A stretch of 64,000 nucleotides of DNA from Gorsachius magnificus (Eukaryota; Chordata; Aves; Pelecaniformes; Ardeidae), in assembly GCA_034008185.1 (NCBI GenBank), contig CM067081.1, positions 184,409,510 through 184,473,509 on the forward strand, written 5' to 3'. Each line of letters starts with the position of its first letter. Positions within the stretch are counted from its first letter, which is position 1. Both the position numbers and the translations under genes were made by a program. Below the pieces are notes generated by a model that had not been told where the DNA came from, searched no databases, and was given only the letters and a program-made list of their open reading frames with translations. Below are positions 1 to 12,423 of this stretch, piece after piece.

Positions 1-1457
1 GAGCCCCTCCAAATTAATCCTCTAGTCTTGAGGAGCAGAAAAAAATCTTTTTCACTATCCCTGAATACCATGCCTATAATTCACATAAAATGTTTATACT
101 CTTTTTTTTTCTTCCCCTCTCCTTTCCCTTTTTGCTCACCTGGGAGAGAAAAATGTGTTAAACATATGCATCCCATCTTCTCTCACCCTATGCCTTCTAG
201 TCACTGACCATGAGATCATTTACTTCATCCTGTTTCATAAACCACTAGTGGCTCAAACGGTCTCACTCAGACGTGCCCCAGCCCTTCTTTCTTCTTGCTG
301 TCTGTCTGTTCTCTCTCAGTATTCCAGCAGGGCACCTACATGCAAATTCGAAAAACTTCCTGTCTCTCCATCTGTACTTCTGACTGGACCATTTGCCTTC
401 CCTCATTCAATAGCCAGCAGGTAACTTCTGCACTCCTTTTCTCTTATTTTTCTGGTTTTTAATCTGATCACTCAGTTTTCTACCTTCATTGCTGAAAATG
501 CCTTTTCTGAGGCCTCATTCAGCCTGTCCCAACTGAGTCCTGGGTTCATCATTCTTTCCTCCTCAGCACATTTTCTTCCCTTGGTTTTTGCTTCCTGGTG
601 AGCTTGTGACTCACCTGCTAGCTCTTGGCCTTGTCTTTGTATCATCTCTGAATGCTCCTTTAGTCCCTGCTCTGCAGGAGTTTCATATGGCTGTATCACT
701 GGATGCCCTCGTCTATCTTATTCCTGTACGGTATCATGTTTATATTAGCAGTTAAAGACCCCTGTCAATTCACACCTGCATTCTTTTGCAATCCATTATT
801 ACCCAATTCTTCCCATTGTAAAGAGAGGAGCTATGTTCCTTCCCCATAGCTTGAAGGTAAACCCAAAATATTTAACCTTCTTCTCTTTTTCACTCCCTAC
901 TGTTATTAAAATACTGTTTCACAGTATGCAAGGATCAGGTACTTTTTATCTATGTGTACCATCCATTTGAATAACTGCAATTCTATTTTATTTGAGGTTA
1001 TTTAACTGTCTGCTTCTGGTTAGATGACTGATGGAAGTATGGTTATGCGTGGCCTTTGCCAGATGAAAATGACCAAAGTTATGAAAAGATATTAGCATAA
1101 ATCACAGGAAAGGCATCTGAAAGCATAAGAGATTTGAAAATGAAATAAGCCTCTAATTTCCCTGGAGAGCAATTTTAGATAAAAGATCTCTGAAGCTACA
1201 TTAGGTATTACTTAGTGTCACAAGAAGTTGCTGAAATTCATGAAAAACAGCAGGTCTCCGATTCATAAGATAGAGGTTCCTCATTTCCCTGAGATGTTTA
1301 TATATGGATGATATGGATATGGACAGATAAACAGACAGGAAAATAGTAATCTGGGACACACACACATGAAAAGTCTGTGGTTAAGAACACGTTAGCATAC
1401 ACTTAGGACACAGAAGCAGTTCACTGTGTGACTGCCACAACCTGTAAGATTACATAC
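1..1457 (-). other. TMEM117 intron, downstream part (partial)
   Basis: This stretch follows the donor of the 1458-1587 exon and would be intronic. I see no further exon, no recognisable repeat and no RNA gene. It is AT-rich, with short pyrimidine runs such as the one around 101-130. Confidence 0.75.
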
Positions 1458-1587
1458 CTGTTATATGTATGTGATATTCCTCTTTGAAGAACTTTTGGAA
1501 ATAAGGTACTTTGAACTGCATGTGTGCAGATGGCAAGCCTGGAAGATTCACTTCAACATCACCCATAAAATGTGGAAACTCCCAGTC
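1458..1587 (-). CDS. TMEM117: TMEM117 next internal exon, 130 bp
   Basis: This is the exon that follows the one at 32917-33076 in the TMEM117 transcript. On the minus strand it begins at a codon boundary with DWEFPHFMGDVEVNLPGLPS, continues through HMQFKVPYFQKFFKEEY and ends in HIHIT plus the first base of a split glycine-type codon (43 codons plus 1 nt). The acceptor is AAACAG and the donor GTATGT. The segment is a soluble, aromatic-rich loop directly after the last membrane helix of the previous exon. Comparison with the mammalian protein from memory shows near identity with a few conservative changes. It is too short and has no suitable upstream Met, so a simple ORF search misses it. The rest of the protein (a further membrane segment and the C-terminal tail) must lie left of the window; the N-terminal part must lie to the right. 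Confidence 0.93.
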
Positions 1588-1611
1588 CTGTTTAAAAAAG
1601 AAAAGTAAGAG
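1588..1611 (-). promoter_or_regulatory. 3' splice site of TMEM117 exon
   Basis: The minus strand reads a pyrimidine-rich tract, CTTACTTTTCTTTTTTAAACAG, immediately before the exon ending at 1587. The donor after that exon is GTATGT at 1452-1457. The purine-containing AAACAG end is a weaker acceptor than the one at 33077. Confidence 0.88.
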
Positions 1612-2653
1612 CCTAAATATAAGCTTTCATAGTATATTTTTGCCCTTTAAAATGGCTTAAATTAATAAAAGGGAAAGGTTCTATTTTTAAGCCTCCCATT
1701 ATTGGGTTCTCTTACTTTAAATTTGACTGAACCACTTGAAATAGAATGCCTTGTTTATATTAGATATTACAGTATGACTTTTACTTCAGCTCCATGTAAT
1801 TATGTGTTTAAAAGTTCACTTCAGAATGACAATATTGAACCCACTGTACCAGCTGACAGTGCAAAATAGTCGAAGCATATGAATACCTGTATAGCAACCT
1901 TGCAATACCTGTTACAGCTTCTGTTACTAATTTGGCAAACAGTTTACAGGTAAGAAATTGGCAAAGAAGGCCCGACCCTTTAAAACATTCCATATATCTA
2001 TATTCTAGTCATTCAACTTGTAGGGTGTTTTCTGTATTTGGCCTTAATACACCTAAATAAACACTCCCTGCAAGCGCAGGCCCTTCAGCATAATCTGCCT
2101 GAATCAATCCAAGCACAATTTTCTCCACTGCTGTATTTCAGCAGACAAAGTAATGCTGGAAATGTAGAAGCTCTTCCCTACCATTATGTGTATTTTGGTA
2201 GCATGTGGTAACCCAGCTGAGAAGGACCTGCGTTTAATGGAATTTTTCGCTTGGTTATCTGTACCCATCATCAGTCACTCAAAAATGGGTGTAATAGCAT
2301 GGCTCGTTAGAGCCCAAACTGAAAGTCTAGTGATAGGGCTAGAATCAGCATGATTACTGCCGGAGTGGTTACTCTGTGCGCCTCAGGCTGTTGGTGAGGT
2401 GCTGTTAAAAACATACTGGCCCCGTTCCCATGTATACCCCTGGATTTGAATCCTACCAGTTAGTGCAACAAGCACTTGAATTACTAAAAGTAAGATAAAG
2501 GAATCTGAAATGTGAGGAGCTCTGTGAATGACTTGTGCTTCCTTCATATGAAAACCATTCTAGCTCAGCCATCTCCCCAACAGAACCGATTCCTTTTATT
2601 TATTTTTTTTTTTCCAGTTTTAAAAGGCTAGAAAGTTTCCTACCAGGGTAATG

Positions 2654-2672
2654 AAAAAAAAAAAAAAAAAAA
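2654..2672 (+). repeat. A19 homopolymer
   Basis: An uninterrupted run of about 19 A lies roughly 40 bases after a T-rich run (about 2600-2612). I found no retrocopied gene body attached to it, so it is probably simple sequence. Confidence 0.85.
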
Positions 2673-5600
2673 GATTAAAAACTAAGAATCATCTCTGAAA
2701 GATAAATCACTATATATAACTCAACTTCCAAGGATTGCTAAGTGCTCCAACATTTTCTACAGTGGAAGGGAAATGGAAGAGTTTTAGCAGCATGGAATAG
2801 CAGGGCCCAAACACTAACAGCGCCTGATTTGTGCTAACTCTTTGTGACACCGAGTTAAATGGATTAACAGGCGTACAAGCAAGGAGAAAACCTGGCCCTC
2901 TGTACCTGGTTCTCAATGTTCACAGCGATATAGAAACTGCCAATTTACAGATGCAGAAGATAAGAGAAATAAGGATGCTCTCCTTTTGCCTTATCACTAA
3001 TGCAACGCATGCACTCCTGGTCATGAGGTACGGCAATAACTGCCCCGCTGCACAATCCCTTACGCTGCATCTACGACCATCCCCGTGCAGGCGATAGACA
3101 TTAAAAAAGTTCCCAAAAATAAAAATTTTATGAGTGCGCACTCTCAATTCACAGTATCTAATATACATCTCTGGACTGGTGTCTCATGTTAAGTCACACA
3201 TACTCTCACCCAGCAATAAATAGGAAGAAATACATTGCATATTCCTGAAGATAAACAAACGGAGAGCTGTGGACTCTGCATTAGAAATAAGTAAACATGG
3301 GACTATGAATCCGACCTCTTGCTCTTGCCTTGCCCCAGTGCTCCTCCCCATACCTTTTGCTGATTTACAGGTAAAATTCCACCATACAGAATTTTGTATT
3401 GGACTGTGTCTTTGCATCTGAGTTTTATAAAAAAGTTCACCATTTTTTCTGATCTGTAGGAATATTACCTGGTAATGAGTAACTAGAACGCCAGCTCTGT
3501 CAGATGTGCAATTTACTGTATCATTAGTCTCAGCAAACAATTGCTGAGACTGGAAAATATTTCATAAAACAAAAGCAAACCAGAGAGATCCAACCCCAAC
3601 AGTGTGTTACTGATTATGTTATAATAGACAGGTGAGCGGAGAGCCCATTAGAAAAACATCTATTTGACACCCCAAGCTACAGCTACCTTTCATGTGCACA
3701 TTATTGCACATTTTCTACATGTATACCCCATACTTTATGAAGCATGCCTAAATTGTATCATGGCCTCTGTTACCCCGTAGCCCCGTAATATGGTATTGCC
3801 ATTGCCAGAGAGAATGGCACAGGCTGGCACTGGAGACCTCACAGCTATAAGCAACTCCCCAGTGCTCAGCTAAAGAAATGCAGATCTGGGGCTGGACAAA
3901 ACTGCTTGTAGGAGTGATGTGGAGAACAAAGAAGTATCTAACACACATGAAAGGCACTGTGTATAGTAAACGCGGCTGTAATGTGGAGCTTCAGATCAGT
4001 GAAGAAACAGCAAGGTCTAAAAGTGTGTTAGCAAATGGAAAAATGCCCCCAGGTAAATCCTAGAGCGAGGAAAAAGAAACCCTCACGATGAACATCACAT
4101 CCAATGATGCATTGTAATGCCCCCACCGACCCCCACCAGGCTGAAATGGCCGATTTCAGGACCCGCAGGAGCAGGGGGAGGGCGGACGAAAACACCAGGA
4201 AAAGTGGTAGAAGCCAAGAAGTAGGTGTATAACAATTTTGACATTATTATTATTATTACTGAAAGTTTTTTCTGCACAGCAGTGTTATTTTCTGCAATAA
4301 TTAGACCTGAACTAGTAATGACCCTCGGATTACACTGTTAATATTTAAATGATACTAATAATAAATTCTTGGCTTTATCTATAAGGTATTTCTTCTTCAC
4401 CCATAAAATAATGTTTTCTAAGAAAGTGTTGTCCAAAATCTTTTGACTCTGTTATCATTTTTTTTCCTTACTGACAAGCAAAAGACAACTTAATTTCAGC
4501 AATATCCAGAAAACCATTTTTCCAAGAAATTCAAGGTGCCTAGTAGGAATAACCTACCTTATTTATTAATAGGCACACTAATAGTGCAAATGTACAAGGC
4601 CATAAATCTAACTGCTTCCCTCTCTGGAACACAGCTCAGGTCTGCATCATGCCTTCATACACGGTATTTTATCTCCATGGTCTCTGATATCAGTCTGTGC
4701 TCACCTCTGGGACACGAGTGACATACTCTATGTTCTTTAAGTTCTCAGCTCATAATTATGTAAAATTCACTTGATCAGCTTTAGTCCTCATTGCTGAGGT
4801 GCCTGTACTCTGCCATATCTGGGATCTCATTAGGAACTGGGCCCAAGATACCATATTTAGAATGTATCTCTACTTGCAGAGTCTGAAAAAGAAAGCCATA
4901 CAACCATCTTGTTAGCTCATAGTCATGTCTCTCATACTGCATGAGCAGATTGTTTCTTCTTTAAGTCCATCAGCATCAAATTTCTAATATTCATCTACTG
5001 GAGTGGTTTCCAAACCTGGGGGGTCTGCAGCATACCTCTACGCAGTTTATGAAGAAGATGCCAACCCAGAACCAGCAGGCTTAAATCAGCTGCACAAGAG
5101 GTCTCTAACCTCACCAGCAAGTTTTGTGGGATGTGGAAATTAAATGAGGTTATTGTCTCATTTCACTCTAGTCATGAGGAAAGGGCAGCCAGAGGATGAA
5201 TTTAAAATCACTGAGGGGTTCATCCTAGTGTTGCAATGGGCAAAGGGAGCACCTCTGGTTTCCATCAGCTACCTCAGCAGACTCAGAAGCACAGACAAAA
5301 CTGGATGTTGCAAAAGAGGAGATCATGGTATTCTGATTTTCTCCTATTTGCTTCTAGTTCTCAACACCAAACAAATGCACACGCTCTCTGCTGCAATGCC
5401 AGGTATTGGCTTAAGACCCTACAGCAGAGCTGGCAGCACTGATTTGGTATCTGTTTAAGTAAAGATATTTTTAGCAATGGTAACTGAGCATCAAAGCCAC
5501 ACTTTCTGATATGACCTGGCCCTCCTCTGCCATCACCTGAGGAAAAGAGAAGGCATTGCCTGGGTTAGCCCTGTCCTAACCCTGAGCCAGGACACATGGA

Positions 5601-6947
5601 GCTGCCCTGGGTCCTCTGGCTGGCTGCTGGCAATGCAGCTGGCTGGCTGCAGGGTTGCTCCTTGCTGCTGGGTGTTTTTTATTGCAGGCTCTGGGCCATC
5701 TCTCCCAACCCCAGAGGACCAGGACCAGGTGCTGGCAGGATTCAGCAAGGGTCATAAGCTGTCTGGGAGGGCGACGGTAGCCCTCAGCAGATCGCATCCT
5801 ATGCTTCATGCACACACAGCCCCACATCCCTCAGCCACCAGCCCCTTTTCTACCCAGGGAAAACAGCCACAGAGAAGATGGGACTGGGATTAAAAACAAG
5901 TAATGATTAATGGTCAGCAAATGTGCCTCATTTTCATCTCTCCTCCAGTCTGAATGTAGCTCATAGGGTGTTTGGTAACCATTAAATATGAAAAACCACT
6001 AAAAATAATATAAACACTGTTCAGATATACTCACGAAAGAGGACAAATGCACATGGAATAGTTCTCCTTTAAGTAGTGATGACATATGCTATATTTAATT
6101 CTAGGAACACATTTGTATTTTAAACACCTTGGAATAATAAATAAACAAAAATAAGAGATGGAACTGAGAAAATGCATATATATGAATGTGTATATGTGTG
6201 CTTGTTCCAAAAACTGCCTATAGCAATCTTTTACTGAATTTATTATAATTCTTTTAACTTATGAGGTAGAAAACTTGCATTTTCAGGTATCTTTGCGTCT
6301 CTTAGATAGCTTTGTTTCAACTGTTAGAACACGGCAGACAAGCAGACAGCTGGAGGAAGTTTAATAAGAGGCAACAGCTATATATTTTTGCAAGTGTTTG
6401 AAGTAAGAAATGAACAGCTGGGATTCAGAGGCAAAGGCCTGACTCCTCTGTGGTTCTCTCTAACTTCACTGCAGTGCTGCAGCTTGCAGTGATTTCTGCA
6501 GCTGAGATCTCTGCAGCTGTGAGCTGCTAAAGTACAAACATCATTTTAATATTTCATTCAAACATTCATAAGAAGGGAAGTCAGCAGCCATGACTAGAAC
6601 TCACTTTCATGCCTGTGAGATCAAATCTTCTGCTCAGTTTCTGGCCTTCTGTTCTTTGCCAATACCTTATTTAAATAGGAAGAAAGTTTGATAGACATTG
6701 CAGTTGTTAGCCCTCACTAAATGAAAAAATATGCCTATACTCTTAATATTACCACCTGTATATTTGTATGGCTTCAGTGGGGCTACTAGGCTCCCACAGT
6801 GAAAGATCACGCATCATTCTTCAAAAGACCTCCTGCCTCAGGTTGGTACTATCGGTGCTAATCTATTCATAGTTTTCAAGTCCAGAAAGTTTTATTTGAT
6901 CTGCTCATCTGTTTTGGCTTCACCTGCCTGGATTGTTATCGGCAATA

Positions 6948-7501
6948 TGTCGTGGTTTAACCCGGCTGGCAACTAAGCACCACGCAGCCGCTCGCTCACT
7001 CCCCCCCCTCCCTCAGTGGGATGGGGGAGAGAATCGGGAAAGGGAAAAAAGGTTAGAGCCGAGGGCTGAGATAAAGACAGTTTAATAAGAGAAAATAATA
7101 ATAATAGTAATAATGAGAATGATAACAAAATATACAGAATATACAAAACGAATGATGCACAATGCAATTGCTCACCACCCGCCGACCGATGCCCAGCCCG
7201 TCCCGAGCAGCGACCAGTACCTGAGCGACCGACCGACCCACCAACCCCCCCGAGCATGATGTTATATGGTATGGAATAGCTCTTTGGACAGTTTAGGTCC
7301 TAGCTGTGCTGTACTCCCAGCTTGTTATGCACCTGGCCGAGCAGGAGAAGCTCAAAAAGTCCTTGAGCAGTCTGAGCACTGCTTGGCAACAACTAAAAAC
7401 ATCAGTGTGTTATCAACATTCTTCTAGTACAAAATCCAAAGCACAGCACTATGCTAGCTTCTGTGAAGAAAATTAACTCTATCCCAGCCGAAACCAGGAC
7501 A
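6948..7501. mobile_element. Solo LTR of an avian endogenous retrovirus, with 5-bp target duplication
   Basis: The element begins TGTCGTGGTTTAACCCGGCT and ends CCAGCCGAAACCAGGACA. The ends are imperfect inverted repeats: the complement of the right end reads TGTCCTGGTTTCGGCTGG. It is flanked by the identical 5-mer CAATA at 6943-6947 and 7502-7506, a clean target-site duplication. The 554-bp body contains a C-rich, CpG-bearing block, an AT-rich block with AATAATAATAA, and the phrase CAGCACTATGCTAGCTTCTG. No gag, pol or env sequence adjoins it, so this is a recombined solo LTR. A 5-bp duplication is most typical of ERVL-like elements, but the family is inferred. The ORFs overlapping it (6973-7257) are spurious. 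Confidence 0.92.
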
Positions 7502-10500
7502 CAATAACAATCAAAAAACCCCATCAGGAACTGTGGCACAAAGTCCCTGATTGCAGCTGCAGCTACACCTTTTATCTCTTAGTCTTGATTTAAAGAATTC
7601 AAAATATGGAAATTCCACTGTTAACAGTGGAGTAACTGCTTCAGTTGAGCTCCAAGCTGCTCAGACAGAAGACTGAAGACAGCTTCCAGGACCAGACATG
7701 GGTATAGAAAGGCTATCCCTGCACTATATAGCAATGTAAGGCATGGGCATACCCACAGCCTTGCTGCCATTCTCCATCATCTCTGTGCTCTTTCCCTCCT
7801 CAGTCTTTGCTTAGCTTCTCCAAGCTCCTGGCCTTTCTCTAGAACCACTACTGCAAGTCTTGCTTATTTTCTCCCTTATTTGAGAAAATGATAAGATGAC
7901 AGCAATAATCCCCCTTGGGAGTTAAAGCTGCTGCTTTACAGCCTCTTTTTATGTGTGTGCTTGGCCTTGAATGACCCCTTCCATTAAAAAGTCATTACAC
8001 AATCCTTTAGTCTATTATCCATTTCTGCTTATTTAAAGGCAACCATTCCCAGGCCATGCAGGTCCCAAACAAGCCCTGGGTCTCTGCACTTTGAATTTAC
8101 ACATTAATGTGTTTTGAGCCTAGACAAAGCTGTGTATGCACATGTCCTCAAAAGAGTGACCCTTGTTACTGAAATGTCTGAATTGGTATTTAGCTTTTCC
8201 ACAGCAAGCTCAACGTAATCTCAAAATTTCAGACCATCTAAAATAAGAAATTCTTGCATTTCACTGAGAGACCCGTATCCACGCCTATACTCACTGGCAG
8301 ATGCCTGATTTGTGATAGATGGCACTGCCACTCTCTCCCCTGTGACTAGAGCTTGGGTATCACCTTCTATTCACTCCTCACAACCTGGTAGTGCCTTGAT
8401 ACTGCAGATCTGTTCTGCATAACATATCACAGATATGACAATTCCTATCAAACCCCACAGCTAAAATTCTTATCGAGGCTCTCATCATCTGCTGTTCAGT
8501 TACATTGGCATCTTTCCCTCTGGCCTTCACAAGTGCAGTTGTTCTCCACCAATACAGAAATGCTGCTGCAAAGACCATTCTCCCAGCCTGTTCCTTTGAC
8601 CATGTCACTCTTTTCTTTGATCAAATAAAATATAGGCCACTTTCTTTCATATTCAAATCCCTTCAGATCTTTCAGTACTCTAGGTACAGACCGTGTATAT
8701 GACAGCTGCTCCTTCAATCAGTCTATGAATTCAGGCTATGAACCTCTCTGTTTAAAGAAACATTCCCCTGTGCAGTTCCCTATCAGTTGCAGAGTTTTCT
8801 CCTTTCTCACCCTCTTTTGTAATCCTTTGCTATGAGAAAACGAGGATGTCATGCATTAGGTATCCTGGATTACCTGTCATCACTACTGCTTATACCTGCC
8901 TGTCTAACCAGCTATAACTCTTGGCTTTTCTTTAGCAATGGAATGCTCTAGGACTGGAGTTGTGTTTCGGTTGCCTTTGAGCACCATCTAGTAGAATACT
9001 GCCCCAGTCCTTAGTAACCATTGCTAGTTCCTTGGTAGGACAAATATGGCTAGTAGTGTGAAGAATTAACGGCTATGCGTTATTTCTGTTACACTAGAAA
9101 CAAACTGTGTTTGAAAACAAGCCAGTGCACAAGGAAGGACGGACACTAGAAGGTCTCGCATCTTGAGATCTGCAGTGACCAGGAACAGCAGTAATCACCA
9201 TTTCCCGCTGAGGGCAGGTCTGTTCTTTCTTACAGCTACTTTAAGTTTTAGGTACTTATGACACTCAAAGAGGAGCAAGGTGAAACAACTTTATCCATGC
9301 CAGAGGTGCAGCAGACATCACCAGGCACAGCCTCTGTGCACAGCCAGGATGTCCTAGGAGCAAGTCCACCAGTTTTTCTATCAGGCAAATGTGAGGCCTC
9401 ATGTATCTCAGTGACACCGTGAGGTTCCTCTTCTTTGTAACTCAGTCTGGCCTGTTGATTAGCTATTCACAACTGCTGAAAATGCTGATTAAAAAAAAGC
9501 TGCTCTATTTCTATTTCTAGAAATTTTCTATTTCTACAATTTTTGTAAGCTTTACTGCCTCACTCATGTCTGAACTTGGTTGAGCTAAATAGCTGTCAGG
9601 TAATTCACCTGGATGAGAAACAACCAGTGCGAGCTTTTCCAGTTAATTCTTGAGGCTGAGAGCTGTGAAATAAAGTGGCAATGTTACAATCTGGTGTACC
9701 TGTAAGAGACAAAGAAATCAGCTCCTGCAAAGCAACTGTGTCTTGTTCCCTACACGAAAATTCCCTAAACCACCAGCAAGTCAGTCGTAATGGTTTTTCT
9801 AACTACCTCAGTGACACGCTTTATGAAAGCCATTTCTGTGGTGAATAGGAGAAATGAACATTCACTAATAATATGCAATACCTATATTTACAGATTTTCT
9901 GAGACTACAGCTTGCTGTCAAGGGAAATCACTTACGACGGAGCAGTCAATCTTTCTGGCACCCTAGAAGACCAAATACCTGACTATGAAGTGGAGAATAA
10001 AAATAAATTTTAAATACATTGCTATGTAATCATCTTCAACAATATGAGTACATATGCACTAATGCACATACCATTGCATTGTGGAAAATACACCCACATT
10101 GCAGCTGAACACTAATATGAAATCCGGAGCATGTCAGGATTTGTAAAGTCTGCTAATGCCATTTGTACCTGTTTTGAGAACAGCAAGCTCTACTTAAGAG
10201 TTCTGAAGTCATTTTACATTAAGACAACTGTCTCCAGCTAATTTCAGCTGCATTAAAAAGTATATTGGCCCCTTCTCTTTCCAAATACCCGCATACAGTA
10301 ATTTTCTTGTTGCCTGATACTCAAATCTTAACGGTGTTTTTTAGTGTTGCCTAAACCCAAGGAGATAGATTTGCAGTAAAATACCTGAGCAGATATTTTC
10401 CTTGCTACAATCTTTGCAACATAATAAAAATGGTGTTATAGAAATGAAGGGTATCTGGAGCAAGGGGATTACTATATGTGGTTCACTGTAGATGGGAAGT

Positions 10501-11520
10501 AAATCAGCTGCCTCAACATCAGAAATGGATGCCTGAGGAGCCGTGCTGTTCTGGACAAAATTCCTTCAGATCATACATTCTCTGAAGAGTTTTACCATCA
10601 CCTGTTCTGAGAAAATTTGGGGCTCCTTACAAACAAAACTATAAACTCGCCCTTTGGTATTAAGCATGATTTGAAGTGGCAGGTTTGGACCAGTGGTCTC
10701 AGCTTCATCCAACGTGTTTTGGTTTAGCTGTAACTGTAAATTACACATGTGCTTATGCAGGGTTCAACTTGCTGTGGTTAAGGTAGTGAAACAGTAATAT
10801 CAATTTTCTGTTGAAGAAAAAAAACAGGTTTATACGCTACATTTGACTGATACTGAGAAAATTAATAGAGCTTAAGAAGATGACAGAAAGTAAAATCACC
10901 AGATGCATATGGAACACAGGGAGAAATATGTCTCATAAATTTAAATGTTGGGTTTGCAAAAAAGTCAGTGAAAATTCCCTTTCCTTCAAAAAAAAATCAG
11001 TAATAACTCTTTTCCAAAATTATTTTCCTCCTCACAACTTGTGCTAATATGCCAGTTTTAATATATAAGGAAATAAAAAGGAAACTGTGTGCAATTGTTG
11101 AAAGAAGAAAGGCTGACTTGGCAAAAGGTGGCTATCTGCACTTCAGTTTTTGTTTCAGGGACAACAGTGATATGGAATATATTTGGTCTCCCCAGCTCCC
11201 TCTCTTGTTTTTTTTTTTTTGAAGTTAAAATAACTTTCTGTGTCCTGAGTTTTAGCCTGCTAACAGGATTAGCAGCGGCAGCATACCGTACTTGCAAACG
11301 AGTTGCCTTCCTTTCCTGAAGGCAATATATCCCATTCCTGAACTCCTCCTCCACGCTCCCCCGCTACCCCCAGTTTTATCTTCAAAAGCTGTGGTGTGGC
11401 CATTAGGCACGTCTGTTCCAGGAGTAACAGCGGCTTGTTTGGTGTCACTTGGGGTGGCAGTAGGGAAGGCATACATTCTGTTTGCATAGCCATTGTGCAA
11501 ACATCTGGGTAGCAAAAGAG
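7502..11520. other. Intronic sequence without recognised genes
   Basis: This begins with the right-hand CAATA copy of the LTR duplication. The rest is mixed-composition DNA with scattered short frames on both strands and no recognisable exon, RNA gene or younger repeat. Confidence 0.65.
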
Positions 11521-12287
11521 GACAGAAGGAAACCTGCACCTGGGTCAGGGCAACCCCCGGTATCAATACAGGCTGGGGGATGAAGGGACTGAGAGCAGCC
11601 CTGTGGAGAGGTACTTGGGGGTAACTGGGGGATGAAAAGCTGGACATGAGCCAGCAATGTGCACATGCAGCCCAGAAATCCAACCATACCCTGGGCTGTA
11701 TCAAAAGCAGCATGGCCAGTGGGGTGAGGGAGGGGATTCTGCCTCTCTGCTCCTCTCTGGTGAGACCTCACCTGGAGTACTGTGTCCACCTCTGGAGCCC
11801 TCAGCACAAGAAGGACATGGAAGTGTTGGAGCGGGTCCAGAGGAGGGCTACTAAAATGATCCGAGGGCTGGAGCACCTCTCTTATGAGGACAGGCTGAAA
11901 GAGCTGGGGTTCAGCCTGGAGAAGAGAAGGCTGCGGGGAGACCTGATTGCGGCCTTTCAGTACCTAAAGGGGGCCTATAGGAAAGATGGGGACAATATTT
12001 TAGCAGGGCCAGTTGTGACAGGACAAGAGATAATGGCTTTAAACTAAAACAGGGTACATTTAGACCGGATATAAGGAAGAAATTCTTTACAACGAGGGTG
12101 GTGAAACACTGGAACGGGTTGCCCAGAGAGGTGGTGGAGGCCCCATCCCTGGAAACATTCCAGGCCAGGTTGGACGGGGCTCTGAGCAACCTGATCTGGT
12201 TAAGGGTGTCCCTGCTCATTTCAGGGGGGTTGGGATAGATGACCTTTAAAGGTCCCTTCCAACCCAAAACATTCTATGATTCTATGA
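11521..12287 (+). mobile_element. 5'-truncated CR1 LINE, 767 bp with intact 3' end
   Basis: This is a CR1 retrotransposon copy, the dominant non-LTR element of birds. It starts at about CCTGCACCTGGGTCAGGGCA, runs through the end of ORF2 and the 3' UTR (CAGAGAGGTGGTGGAGGCCC) and finishes with GGTCCCTTCCAACCCAAAAC and a short ATTCTATG repeat, the CR1 terminus. It lies antisense to TMEM117 within its intron. No target-site duplication is evident, as is usual for CR1. It has the same 3' subfamily signature (CCAACCCAAAACATTCTATG) as the copies at 30668 and 46163. The exact 5' boundary is uncertain by about 10 bases. Confidence 0.95.
11646..12047 (+). pseudogene. CR1 ORF2 C-terminal remnant (after the reverse transcriptase domain)
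   Basis: A 133-codon open frame within the CR1 copy encodes the tail of its endonuclease/reverse-transcriptase protein. Visible blocks are [40 protein letters not shown] and [19 protein letters not shown], the conserved C-terminal segment of CR1 ORF2. The catalytic endonuclease and reverse transcriptase cores are absent because the copy is truncated at its 5' end. The ATG at 11646 is an internal methionine, not a real start. The element is therefore dead, although this last stretch is free of stops, which suggests moderate age. Overlapping minus-strand frames (11252-11713 and 11445-11876) are shadows of the same repeat. Confidence 0.9.
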
Positions 12288-12367
12288 AACACATAAAGTT
12301 TAGGAGGCGTGCATGTAAAAATAAAATCAGCTTCACTTCCATATCAGTATCTCTGTTGTGCTCTTAC

Positions 12368-12423
12368 CTAGAAAGGCTGGACCAGATGATCCTTGAGGTC
12401 TCTTCCAACCTATGATTCTATGT
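12368..12423 (+). mobile_element. Short CR1 3' tail, different subfamily
   Basis: About 56 bp reading AGGCTGGACCAGATGATCCT, then a CTTCCAACCTATGATTCTATG ending. The diagnostic terminal CR1 sequence is present but differs from the ACCCAAAACATTCTATG type 80 bp to the left, so it is a separate, probably older insertion in the same orientation. Confidence 0.8.

Larger units (their letters stand above)
1588..6947. other. Intronic sequence without recognised genes
   Basis: This is the distal end of the 31.3-kb TMEM117 intron. It holds short ORFs on both strands with no recognisable protein features, an A19 run at 2654-2672 and an ATT microsatellite near 4243-4257. Nothing resembling a processed pseudogene or RNA gene is visible. 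Confidence 0.7.

Noticed and set aside
2595..2680. T-rich then A19 run as a sign of a processed pseudogene
   Set aside because: No recognisable gene body, target duplication or polyadenylation signal is attached.
6973..7257. 94- and 63-codon minus-strand frames with a hydrophobic stretch
   Set aside because: They fall inside the solo LTR at 6948-7501; the apparent hydrophobic segment comes from its AT-rich block.
11252..11876. Minus-strand frames of 153 and 143 codons
   Set aside because: They are mostly the reverse complement of the CR1 copy at 11521-12287, whose coding strand is the plus strand.
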